Assembly: GCA_022605955.1 (NCBI GenBank)
Contig: JAKCOZ010000014.1
Coordinates: forward strand, 17,800,001 to 17,864,000
Length of the DNA: 64,000 nt
Origin: Rallus limicola
Taxonomy: Eukaryota; Chordata; Aves; Gruiformes; Rallidae
Direction: 5' to 3'
Shown here in pieces: positions 32,726 through 43,659 of this stretch. Made by a program: the position numbers and the translations under genes. The notes beneath the pieces are model-generated. The model saw nothing but the letters and a program-made list of their open reading frames with translations, made no database searches and was not told the DNA's origin. Position 1 is the first letter of the stretch, and every line of letters begins with the position of its first letter.

Positions 32726-35561
32726 GTAAATGGCTGGCTGTCCTGGCACGGGACTCCTGCTGTGGCTTCTGCCTCTCCCTGTGCTGCACCAAGACAGCCC
32801 CCAGGCAGAGAGGGGCTGCAAAATGCAGTCCTGGTCTCACTGGCTAGACAAGAGCAGCTTTAGCACCCAAAAGGCTGCACCTTCAGCCTGCCAAGAGTCC
32901 CTGTGCATCCTATATGGTGTGAGCACTAAGATGCTCTTGTTTTCCATTAAACTACCTCAGTCTTAGTGAGTTAGGCCCTCATGACAAGGAAAAATTAATG
33001 CTGTAAAAAGTCTGCAGGGCTGTCAGCAGCACTCACAGTGCTGAGCCCTGGGCTGCTGCGGCAAGGTGGCCACTGTCCTCTGGGTAATCTGATGAGCAGC
33101 TCCACAGTGCCAATTCCTAAAACACAACAGCTCACCCCTCCTGCCTGTTCTGCCCACTTCAGTTTTCTAGTTTATAGAGAAGCAAAAGAGTCTGGGGGGG
33201 GGGCTTCCTCGTTGTCATTTCTGAGGAATTGTAATGAAGACAGCTTTAAAACACTGCTCTCCAAAAGTGAGTCAGTGCCTCAGCAAGCTCTCTTTTGTTT
33301 TCTTGGTATCACCTCATGACCCCTAGAAAAGGAGATCTGGTTTGCAGAGTTAAGTGTTCACATTTTGAGAAGTAATGGTTCTTTCAAAAGTCCTATTTCA
33401 AAGGAGTTGGCCTTGTGAAGGCACTCCCGTGTTTATTGTGCCCTGCATCTATATTACGCTCACATACAGGTTGATTACATCTTGAAAGAGCTTCAAAGAC
33501 ACACAGTTTCCAGGAGGAAACAATCATTTTATAATAATGATGGCTATTGAGCCCTAGCAATAACATGAATGGCAGCATTTAATGCATTAGAAGCAGACAA
33601 CATGCTCTGCTGAGTTAGTAATTGCATATGAAAAGAGAGAGAATGGTGAAAACTTTCATCTTGAAGGGGAAGGAATCCACCTTCATCCTTTCACTCCTGG
33701 CTGTGCCCTCTGTGATGGGAAACAGGAGGGTCCATAAGCACAGCACCGAGGGGTGCTGGAGTCAGCATGAGTCTTCTGCTCCAGGTATGGACACTACTCA
33801 TGCCTCACTGACCTGCCACCACTTTTCTTGGGGCACCAGGACTGATTTAATCAAAGTCAGCTGGCATGTGCAATGCAGAGGAGCCTGTTAGAAATACAGC
33901 ACTCAACCCTATGGAGTTTCTTGTATGGAAACAAGGAGTGATGAGAGAAAAGCAGTGCAGCAATCCACATTGATAACAGAATTCTTTCCTGCAATCAGTT
34001 TTCAGCTGTACGTACATAGGACATCTGTGTTATTAATTTCAACTTTATTTTCATATAGACCCCTAAATATTGAGATGTGGAGTCACCAGATAATGGCTGT
34101 TCATGCAGCAGCAATACGGGTAGAAAATATTTCCTGCTAATGCTTTTGATGTGTGACCCTGACTCTCTGTGAGAGCAAGCACCGCAGCAATGGCATCCTT
34201 TTCTTAATTACCTGTCAGGGATTCCTCTAAAAGCAATCCATAGATTCAACAACCAGGAGTAAATAATTTTCCAGAACTAATTAATAGTGTGTTATGGAAA
34301 CATAATTGCATGGATACAGGTACACAGGTACAGATTTAAAGATGCAATGCATCTGCTTTTTGGCAAAATTCAAAAGCGTTTTCCCTGGCCTGAAGAGAGA
34401 CAGGAGATGCTCCCCTTCAGACTTTCAGAACATCTTTGCACCATTGACACCTTTGATGGCTTCCAACAAGCACACAGCATTTTCCATTTTCTCTCCTCTC
34501 CATATCACTTGGCAAAACAGTCAAACTGAAAATGCAGTTTTCTGGAGGTTATCAAGAGACAGAAAACTGCCGCGGGTCCCTATACCCTGCTTGCCAAAAT
34601 TAGCCCATTCTTTTTAAGAGTAGCACGTTAAACATGGATGGACTTTACCTTTGATAGGAAGAAGCTTCCACTCTCCGTTGGCCCCGGTTGCCTTCTCCTC
34701 CTACCATGTCCTTGTCCTCCCTTGGCAGTTTCCAGGAGGTTTACTCCATCGTTTGTGGAGATGGTTGAGATTGGATGAGATGCAGGTGTCAAATGGGCAG
34801 ACAAGTTTGATGAGATAAAATTTAAGGTCTTGTAGCGGTAAACAGGAAAGAAGTGAGCGGGCTTAGAAATGCATTCTGCAAAACAAAAATAAAATACAGA
34901 TCTTTGAAGGCTGCAAAGGTAGCACGTGAACAGGTGTTCTTCAACTGCATTTGGTAAATCCCCCTCTCTGTTGCAGCCAGTCCTGATTTAAAAGAGTAGT
35001 TTAAAAGTTCAGCTATCTCCATCACAGAAAACACCCCAATAAATGTGCGACTGTTTTACAGAAGCTGATAGATAATTTCCGAGGCGCAATATGTTAGTTT
35101 TTCATTTCCTTCAGCTAATAGCAACTTGTATACTGTGGTCCAGCTATGTCCCTCCCCGTTAGTAATGTATTACTTTTCTGAGCAAAATAAGAACTCACAG
35201 CTACTGCTACCTCTTTGCAATCATTTTTAAACAGCTTTTATTCAAATGGAGATATTTCAGTGTTTCTTTGCTACCTTGGGGAGGAGGGGGAGTGGGGAGG
35301 GAGTGGTTAAAGTGTATTTTAGTGCATTTAATGTGTGTGGTCAAGGAGAAAATATTTTTAAAAGTAGATGCTCCACATTTTTTTGTTTATTCAATAGCTT
35401 TAAATTAGTTTTGGTTTGTGTAATACTGTAAACAGTGGTGCTTTTGTAAGTCAATGAAATTATACACTTTTTATCCATTCATCTCAACCAGCACCATTTT
35501 CCTGATCTACAGGAGCATGGAGGACACAAGAGATTTGTCCAAGAGCCCTGAACAAGTATGT
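32726..35561. other. Copy A non-coding upstream sequence of the CCR8-like gene
   Basis: No coding gene is supported. ORFs shared with copy B (for example near 33038-33280 and 33925-34140) reflect sequence duplication, not protein conservation. A 5' UTR exon may end at 34649 (minus-strand CAAAG then GTAAAG). Confidence 0.5.
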
Positions 35562-35566
35562 GACAG

Positions 35567-36789
35567 TGAGGTGGTTTGGCCCACCCAAGTTGCTCTATCA
35601 CTCCCCTTTTCAGCCAAAAAGGGAAGAAAGTATATATTGGGAGGCTCAAGATTTGACATAAGGACAGAGAGGGATCACTCTGTGATTAGTGTCATGGGCA
35701 AAATAGACTCAACACAGAATAAAGAAAAGAAAACTAAGTTATTACAACTACACTGCACACCCAGTGAAACCAGAGTCAGATAATGAGAAGTGCAGCACCT
35801 TCCCCCTACCCCTCCCTTCTTAGCAGACTTAAACTTTATTCATGATTTTGCTCCCTACTTCCTCCACACACCCCCCCCACACACACACATCATGGCACGG
35901 GAGGGGCAGGGAATGGGGGAATGGGGTTTCAATCAGTTCCTCACAAGCTACTTTCCTTCTCCAGATCGTAAACCACCTCTTCTTCCCCACACTCCTCACC
36001 TCTTAACAGACTTTAGTCATAATTTCACTCTCTTCTTCCCCCCATTGTGGCACGGGCAGGGGCAGGGAATGGGAAATGAGAGTTTTCAGTCCATTCGTCC
36101 CAAGTTGTCTTCCTTCTTAGCTGGAGGGGCATTCCACACCCTATTCCCCTGCTGCACCATGGGGTCCCATCCATGGGAGATAGTCCTCCACAAACTTCAC
36201 CAGCATGAGACCGTTCTAATGGGGCATCATCTGTTCACTAAGTGCCTCAGTGTGGCTCCCTTCCATGAGGTACTGACCTTCGGGCCCAGACTGCTCCAGC
36301 CTGGCCCACCAGAGAGTTACAAGTCCCCCAGCAAATCTGCTGCAGCAGGGTCAGTCTCTCCACAGGCTGTAGATGGTCTCTGCTCCCCATCATTATCCAC
36401 AGGCAGCAGGGGGACAGCCTGCTTCACCACAGTCTTCTCCATGGGCTGCAGGGGAATCTCTTTCTCCAGCACCTGGAGTGCTTCATTTTTCTTCCCCACC
36501 CCCAACCCCTTCTTCCCTGGCCTTGGTGTCTGCACTGCTTGTTACATCTTCTCACTTCCTTCTCTAGTGGAAAAGTGCCCTGCCAGCATTTTTTTTTCTC
36601 CTAAATGTGATTCTCAGAGGTGCTGTGACCATCGCAGGCCGATGGGCTCAGACTTGGTCAGCGGTAACTCTGGCCTTGAATTGGCCGATGTTTACTTTCT
36701 GGGGCCTGCAAAGAGCTTCTGGCTTCTTGCAGGAGCCACCACTGCAGCTCCCCTTCCCCATTCGAATCCAGCTACATGAAACTGCAACA
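35567..36789 (-). mobile_element. Solo ERV LTR in copy A
   Basis: Plus-strand ends are TGAGGTGGTTTGG and GAAACTGCAACA, so the LTR is read on the minus strand. It is flanked by GACAG (35562-35566) and GACTG (36790-36794), a 5-bp target duplication with one change. Same family as 10343, 11065 and 42333. It lies about 2.9 kb upstream of, and in the same orientation as, the CCR8-like coding exon. A 329-codon open frame on its plus strand is an artefact of its repetitive content. Confidence 0.9.
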
Positions 36790-39700
36790 GACTGATCCAA
36801 AGCATGACTGTTATTAAAGTGATCAGCCTGTCCTTTGGCAGCAGCTACCAGCTGCAATACAAAACAGCTTTCCAGCTTGCTGACTGTTACATAAAGGATA
36901 GTGACAGTCTCAAAGAAAAGAAGAGATAAATACTGCAAGCAGGCAAAGAAAGAAAAAGGGGGAGGAAAGTGTCCCAGGCGAAAAAAAAAACACAAATGAA
37001 GTAACTTAATGAAGGACCTGGTACCAGTCAGTAGAGCAGTGAGAAAAGAAGAGCTGTCCCTGATGTATTCAAAACGGTACTGATAACCATGACTTCACTC
37101 TGCCTCCAGGTACCCAGTTTGGCATGTTACATAAGAGAGATCAGCTCCTCTTTCAGGGTTTCATTGGCTCTTTTATTTATATTTTTTTTCTGAACATCAT
37201 CCTAGTAGAACTTTATTGTAGAACTTAATTTTATTCTACTCTCTCTATATTAATTATATGATTAATAATATGTCAGCAGTATGTCCTGCTTACAGACATA
37301 CAGTACAGCATAAAGTAACTCCATTCTACTTACTTTTCATTTAGAAATCAATAAGGTCCCCTTTCATTATTTCCTCTTATGGTCAAAGCATTGATCAACT
37401 AAAGATGTTCCCTTTTTTCACTGGATGATTTTTGTGTTAACTTGGCTGATAAATTACTGACACACACAACAAATGACACAGTATTTTGACAGGAAACTGA
37501 TGAAAGAATGAAGGCCTCCATGAAAAGTATATCCAAAAGCATTGAACTCAAGAGGAAAGAGGTGCAGAGAGGCTGCAAGGTGGTAGGAACAGCATGTGAG
37601 ACAGACAGGCTCAGCCTGGTAAAGCAAAGTAATGGAAGGGTCATGTCTGCTACGTATGGTACCAACAATACAGCAAGGAAATGACCAGGGGAAAAAAGAC
37701 TTGTCTCACCTCATGAAAAGCACAGGCACACAAGAGTGGTATTTACAGGTCATCCCTTGGGCTGAAGGGATTTTGCACAGCTGGAGCTGTGGAGCAGCCT
37801 TCCTGCTGGAGGAGAGCAAGTCCCCAGATGCTGTAAAACCACCCTGGGCCAAGTGTGTGAAGGACACGCCTGACCTGAGGCCAGGACAGCAGGCACTGGG
37901 CAGTCCATCCCGGAGCCTCAGAGGTGCCCCCGTGATGCTGGGTGAGGGTTGGTGTACAGGGAGGTCTCCAATCTGTTTGCTAACAACCCAAAATCCACCC
38001 TAGAGCTCCCTTCTCCAGCAGCCCTGGCTGCTCAGCATCCCTCCAGCTGACACCAGTGCTAGCAATTTCTCTCTACATTTTCATGGGCTTTCATATGAGG
38101 AAGATAGACCATGCAGCAAAACAGAGACAACTGACTGTCAGTATCTCTGGTGCTGCAGCCTACAGCCAATTTGGGTTTGGGTGCAGGAGCTGCACCACAA
38201 ACCACGCACCCACTCAAGACAGTGAGCTGCAGGAGAGAAGAGCTGCCTGGCATCACCACACAGGTGAAAATGCCGGTGGACAGGCATGTCAGTCACCTCT
38301 CAGGTTAAACAGCGTAGGGAAAATGTCACTGTAGGAGGAACCTTCTGGTTTGTCTTCTTATGTTTTGACAGTGGTTGTCAGGGTCAGCCTGCAGCAGCCA
38401 CAGCAGCCCCAGGCAGCCAGCGGGTGCTGGGGAGTCTCACACCATGAGCCTGTGCACCACGCCGTTCGCGCTTCCCCTTTAGCTGCGCCTGCTGCCACCG
38501 TGACCGCAGCGGTTCTTCTACCGACACTCTGAAGTTACGGTTTCTGCTCTTTTATCTTCCGTCAAAATACTCGCTTCAGTGGGGGATAAAAAACCCCATG
38601 TGCAACGAACTCGTATAGCTGAAGACACTGTCAGCCTAAAAGTGACCTGCTCATCAGAGCAACACAGACTTACACTCCCCCAAACTACCTGGAGCCCAAA
38701 GGTCAGGAAAGCGATGCTCCACTGGAGCCCTGTGTAAAATGGAAAGGCTGTGGCAATTGCTGTGACCAAAACAAACCTTGCTGTGAGGCAAGCAGCATGG
38801 CCACGTCTGCAGCTCCTATGTCCAGGCATATTCACCGGTGGCACCTGGGGACCACCCATGCATGCTAGCTCAGCAGTAAGGTGTCAGTCCCAGGGGGTTT
38901 TCAAATCCCGTGCCACTGCTGCAGCTCCTCAGCCTGAGGCTGATGGCCAGTTTTAGCTGCTGCAAAACTGCTCTGCCTTCTTTCGTATAAACCTCTCCTT
39001 CCTCCTACAGATGTTGAGATGAATTGAATTTGAACACAGAGAGGAATCTGGATTTGCAACAGAAGACACCACCAGCAAGAAATTGCTCCAGCTGCAGGAG
39101 TGCCAGCCTCACGCAGGCGCTGGCATGGCTCTGGCTGTTTGGTAAATTGGGTGGGAGGCACCTTTCTGACACCAGGGCACAGGCTCCAGTGTTGGTGTAG
39201 CAGTCATTAGGGAAGTATGGGAACAAAGCAGGGTATGACATGCTTCCTGGTAGGATATCCCCAAGAAAAAACTAAGCATGTCTTAGTTTCTCACTGTCAT
39301 AACACCTGGCTGGAAGGCAGTGTTCACCCTGATGCAGTGCTCTGCTTCCACCCATCTCAAAGCAACGATAACCAGACAAGTCAGGGAATGTCATCAAATG
39401 CCTGAGAAGGGCATTTACTGTTGTCTTTGCTCAACAGCAAAATAAGGGCAGCTTCTTAGTCAAAAAGAGGCCTTTCCCTTTCAAATCAGCTCTCACTTTA
39501 CATCTCAGAGGGCTTCCTCTGTCATAGTAAAGGAAGAGGGAAGAAGTGTCTTAGTTCAGCAGAGGAAAAAGAACCCAGAATAACTGCAGCCGTGTTCAGA
39601 GATGCTGTGTTGCTCAGCTAAAATGGCTTGTAAAATGCCAGCAGTCATCACTGGTGATGGGAAGAACAATGACAGCACCTTGGCTTGGCAGAAGAAGGCA

Positions 39701-40251
39701 GAGACAGAGGATAGGAGTGAGCATGACCTCAGCATGGCAATAGTGCTTTGATGAACCTCCGACCCCAAATTTCTCCTGCTGGCCATTTCTCTGCCCCATC
39801 AACCCTCTCTCAGAGGTGTCTGCTGCCTGCATGGACCAGCAAGCAACCTTTTCTGGCCGTAGCACCCTCAGTGAACCCCTTGCACTCCTCTCCCACAGGG
39901 CATTGAGGTCATGCAGTCACCTAGGAGGTACAGGAAGAAAGTCTGAATAGGAGCTCTCTTTTAAGGAATCTTTGCCTGTCTCACATATTGCCACAGTGTT
40001 TGGGCCTATCATCACCAGCCATCAACACACCATCATCTTAATCAAAACCTTTTAACCAGACCCTTGCCAGCACAGAGGTACAGATACGCCACAATGGGTT
40101 GTCTTTCTTTCTTGACAACATATTTGTGTGTCTGTGTGCAAAGAGGTGGGCGACTTTGTGACTGGATGAGATTTTGAGTGATCAGGTTTTGCCAGTAAAA
40201 AGGTGTATTTAGGTTGATAAGATATCTCTGAAAGTGCCAAGTCGTATTTTC

Positions 40252-40298
40252 GGGGGGGGGGGGGGAATTCCCTCCTTCAAATTAGAGGGGGGGGGGGG
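40252..40298. repeat. Paired G-runs (14 G and 12 G)
   Basis: G14 at 40252-40265 and G12 at 40287-40298, 21 nt apart, able in principle to form a G-quadruplex. Exact lengths may be sequencing-sensitive. Confidence 0.85.
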
Positions 40299-40381
40299 AA
40301 AGAGTTACAATACTTCATTATGACAAGTTCTAGACAAAACATTGCTACTTTAAATTTTTAAATGTGATGTTTTGAAATATA

Positions 40382-40405
40382 AGAGAGAGAGAGAGAGAGA
40401 GAGAT
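40382..40405. repeat. (GA)n microsatellite
   Basis: About 12 uninterrupted AG units. It lies 85 bp after the G-runs. Confidence 0.9.
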
Positions 40406-41214
40406 ACAAAAAAAACCCGTAGTCTCCTAACCCTTCCTCAAAAACAGACAGCTTTAAAAAATTCCCACTGGAACTGAGATGTATCTGGTTTGCTGACAGC
40501 AGACAGAATTTTCTATTATTCTTTTCAGCTTTGTCAGCAAAAAATGCCAACACCCCCCACCAAAGCAGAGTTCTCTTACTGTAACCTTGTGTATGCTGAC
40601 GTACAAATGCGCGTTTTGGCCTTGCTCTGTCTCTGTCCCCTGCAGCAGGTGCTCAGTAAAGGCAAAAAGGCTGCGAGCCAGACAGTCCTCCAAAAACTGT
40701 CACTGAGTTTGTGCAGGAGAAGCAGCTGGAGCTGCTTGGTGAGGTGTGGATCAGCTTGCTCTGCTCCACGCTCTCCTTTTCACTGCCAGCACCACCAAAG
40801 CCAGAGCGATTATGGCTTTGACAGCTGCAGCTTAGTTTCACTGAAGCAGAAATCAGTGCGTTGCAAAACACCCAGCACAGTAACTCATTCATAACGATGC
40901 CAGCAGTGAGTGGGATTTTCTCATTCATGTTTTACGACAGGGTAGTTGTGGGACAGAAAGAAGTAAAAAAACCAACATCTCTTGCACATGGAGTCTTTGA
41001 GAACAAGACTCTTCTCCATCTGTCCCTTATCTGATGGCTTTTTCCTCACCCGAAAGCACTTTGGTTTCAAAGCCTTTGCTGTCCCACGCCTTGGGTACAC
41101 CAGTGCATGGGCACCTCTCAGATTAGCATCTGACACTGCTTTGCCTAAGATTGCAGACCAGAGGAGGATGCAAGTGAGAATGAGTCAGAACAGAGAAATC
41201 ACAGAAAACGGGTC

Positions 41215-41411
41215 TGGGTGGGACAGTGGGAGATCGTGTAGCCCATCCCTTGTCTGATAGGCAGGGACAGTGTCCCATTGCTATTCTTCCCTGCGATTGC
41301 TCAGCCTGCTCCCACAGCCCCTGCTTTCCCTTACAAACCATTCCACTGCTTCTCCAGGATCACTCCTAGGATATTTGTCCTAATGCTTAATCTAAAACTC
41401 TCCTGGTATGA
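41215..41411 (-). mobile_element. Probable degraded CR1 fragment, antisense
   Basis: Phrases such as 'aggcagggacagtgtccc' and 'cctaatgcttaatctaaa' resemble antisense CR1, but much is decayed. Confidence 0.4.
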
Positions 41412-41625
41412 CCCGAGTGAACTTTTTCACAGTGAGGGTGATAGAGCACTAGGACAGGCTGCCCAGGGGGTTATAGAGTTTCCATCTCTGGAGATACTCA
41501 AGACCTGTCTGTACGCCTCCCTGTGTGACCTATCCTAGGGAACCTGCTTTGGCAGGGGCGTGGCCCTGATGATCTCTTGAGGTCCCTTCTAACCCCTATG
41601 ATTCTGTGATTCTGTAATTCTGTGA
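41412..41625 (+). mobile_element. CR1 LINE 3' end, sense
   Basis: Matches the 3' end of the young CR1 at 27484-27683 closely (gtgaactttttcacagtgag; gatctcttgaggtccctt; repeated ATTCTGTG), so it is the same subfamily. It lies 0.6 kb from the duplication breakpoint. Confidence 0.9.
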
Positions 41626-42236
41626 GTCATCTATTTAATCCATGGAGGAGCAATTGAAACTTTCTTCTAGTTGGATAAAAATATTCTAAGATCATGTTTC
41701 CCTTCAATCTTAATAGCTCATATTCCATAATCTTTTTCCTCTTAGGTCATGTTTTCTTGGTTGTTAACTGTAGCCACTGTTCTCCTTTGCCAGCTGCCCA
41801 GTTTTCCTTAATCTTTTTTTTCACCTAGCTGCCCCACAACTAGACATAGAGCCCCAGCTGTGGCCTCACCCTTGGCAAAGTGGACTGGAAGAGCCACCCA
41901 CTTGGGGCAGCTGTTGTCTTCTTCAGTCTGCCTGTGAGTGACTCACGCTTCTTTAGTTCTGGAAGCCAGCACACAGATCCTTTACTCCAGAAGCGCTGCC
42001 TTCCCCATCCTGTGGCTGTGGTCTCAGCTGGCCCTGCTCGTATGCAGAAGTGGGATCTTGTCCTTAATGAACTGCAGGGGACTGCCCCCAGGCTTTTTAA
42101 TCTGCCAGGGTAAATTCAGGCAGCCACCCTGTCCCCCATTTTCACAACCTCTCAAAGCAGTGACATGTGTAAAAAATACTTATTTTATTGCAGGCTGCTT
42201 ATTCCTTCTAGTGCTTTCCAGCAACTGTAATTACAG
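41626..42236. other. Intergenic sequence before copy B
   Basis: No feature recognised. The copy B junction is at about 42237. Confidence 0.4.
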
Positions 42237-43645
42237 CAGCTGCTTTCTGGTCAGGAGAACCCAAAGGACCAAGGAGGCAGATGACAAATACAGCGCAGTA
42301 GAGGATTGACAGAAAGAGGGATTTGAGCCTGTTGTGGTGGTTTAGGCCTGGCTGGAGGCCAGACGCCCACCAAAGTCGGTCTATCACTCCCCTTTTCAGT
42401 TGGACAGGGGAGGAAATACATTTTGAGAGGCTCAGGAGTCAAGGTAAGGTCAGGGAGAGATCATCCTGTCATCAACAACACTGGCAAAACAGACTCAACA
42501 CAGAGTGAAGGAAAGAAAACTCTCTATTACACTACAGACACCCAGGGAAACCAGAGTCGGATAATGAGAAGTGCAACCAGATCTTAAAACAACACGACCA
42601 GATCTTAAAGCACCTTCCCCCACCCCTCCCTTCTTAACAGACTTCTCTTTAGTCATGATTTCACTCCCTTCTTCCCCTCCTTTGTGACACGGGGAGGGGC
42701 AGGGAGTGGGGATAATGGGGGCTTGTCAGTTCCTTGCAAGTTGGTTTCCTTCTTGGCCGGGGCTGGGGGCATTCATTCCACACACCATTCCCCTGCTGCA
42801 CCGTGGGGTCCCACCCACAGGAGACAGAACTCCATGAACTTCTCCACCATGAGTCCTTTCCCACAGGGCTTCAGCTCTTCATCAGCTGCCCCAGTGTGGG
42901 TCACAGCTATGGGAGGCAGTCATAAATCACAAATGTCTCTCAGTCACTCAGTCCTCCACAGGGTCACCAGCCTCCAATTCAGCAAACCTGTTCTAGCATG
43001 AATCTCTCCCTTGTTCATCTGTGTGTCTCTGTCTCTCTCCGTGGGCTGCAAGTGCTGGCAGGGGCTTGCTCCAATGTGGGTCACAGCATCTCCTGTATGT
43101 CTCCACCTGCTCCATCCAGAGTGGAGCCTCTCCACAGGCTGCAGGTGGGGTCTCGGACTTTTCCATGGGCTGCAGAGGGACACCCACTTCACCATGGGCT
43201 TCTTCATGGGCTGCAGGGGCATCTTTATCTCTGGCACCTGGGGCACCACCTCCCTCCTCTCCCCATCCTTGGTGTCTGAACAGCTCCTTACATCTTTTCA
43301 CTCCCTTCTCTGGTGCCAACATGCAGCTCCCTGCAGGTTTTTTTCTTCTATATGTGATTCCCAGGGGCGCTGTGACCATCACTGATTGTCTCAGACCTTG
43401 GTCAGCAGTGACTTTGGCCTTGAAATGGCTGATGTTTACTCTCTGGGACCCACAGAGAGCTTCTAGCTGCTTCTCACAGCACCCATTTCTGCAGCCCCCC
43501 ATTCTCTGCCAGCACCCAGCTACATAGAACTGTGATACCTGTGAAAACTGTTTCCTTCATTGCACAGAACAGTGCTGTCATCATATCCATAGACATATTC
43601 ATAGTTATATTCTGTCATGCCAAGGAAGTGGCTTGTGGGATCCAT
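42237..43645 (-). pseudogene. CCR8-like pseudogene, truncated and LTR-interrupted
   Basis: The first ~75 codons of the CCR8-like gene, read from an intact ATG at 43645 with the upstream splice acceptor also preserved. It is broken three ways. The coding part is split by a solo LTR (42333-43537, target duplication CCTGT). An 11-bp deletion (relative to 32473-32483) shifts the frame near 42280. Everything 3' of the duplication edge at 42237 (TM2 onward) is absent. No receptor can be made. It could at most produce a 5' transcript fragment. Confidence 0.92.
42333..43537 (-). mobile_element. Solo ERV LTR inside the CCR8-like pseudogene
   Basis: Plus-strand ends TGTGGTGGTTTAGG and GAACTGTGATA, read on the minus strand. 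Flanked by a perfect 5-bp CCTGT (42328-42332 and 43538-43542). It is 1205 bp and the same family as the LTR in copy A. The first bases of its minus-strand start have drifted from TGT to TAT. Confidence 0.9.
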
Positions 43646-43659
43646 CTCAAACACCTGTA

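Larger units (their letters stand above)
32428..37528 (+). repeat. Segmental duplication, copy A
   Basis: Direct duplicate of 42237-47294. It starts inside the CCR8-like coding exon (around codon 70) and extends through its 5' intron and upstream DNA. It includes its own LTR (35567-36789), which copy B lacks. Two A-only stretches are seen (about 34135-34425 and 34934-35308). Confidence 0.93.
37529..41214. other. Single-copy spacer between duplication copies
   Basis: No gene is supported. It holds short simple repeats only (see poly-G and GA entries). Small CpG-bearing patches occur near 38457-38525. Confidence 0.4.

Noticed and set aside
33038..34140. ORFs conserved between duplication copies A and B (for example 33925-34140 and 45107-45349)
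   Set aside because: Conservation follows from DNA duplication, the stop positions differ, and there is no start context or family similarity.
35790..36779. 329-codon plus-strand ORF, the third longest in the window
   Set aside because: It lies wholly inside the minus-strand LTR 35567-36789, is full of low-complexity Ser/Pro/Phe phrases from the repeated 'cccatgg' motif, and overlapping frames give similar nonsense.
42993..43527. 168-169-codon ORFs on both strands
   Set aside because: They are contained in the LTR that interrupts the CCR8-like pseudogene, with the same repetitive composition as other copies of the family.
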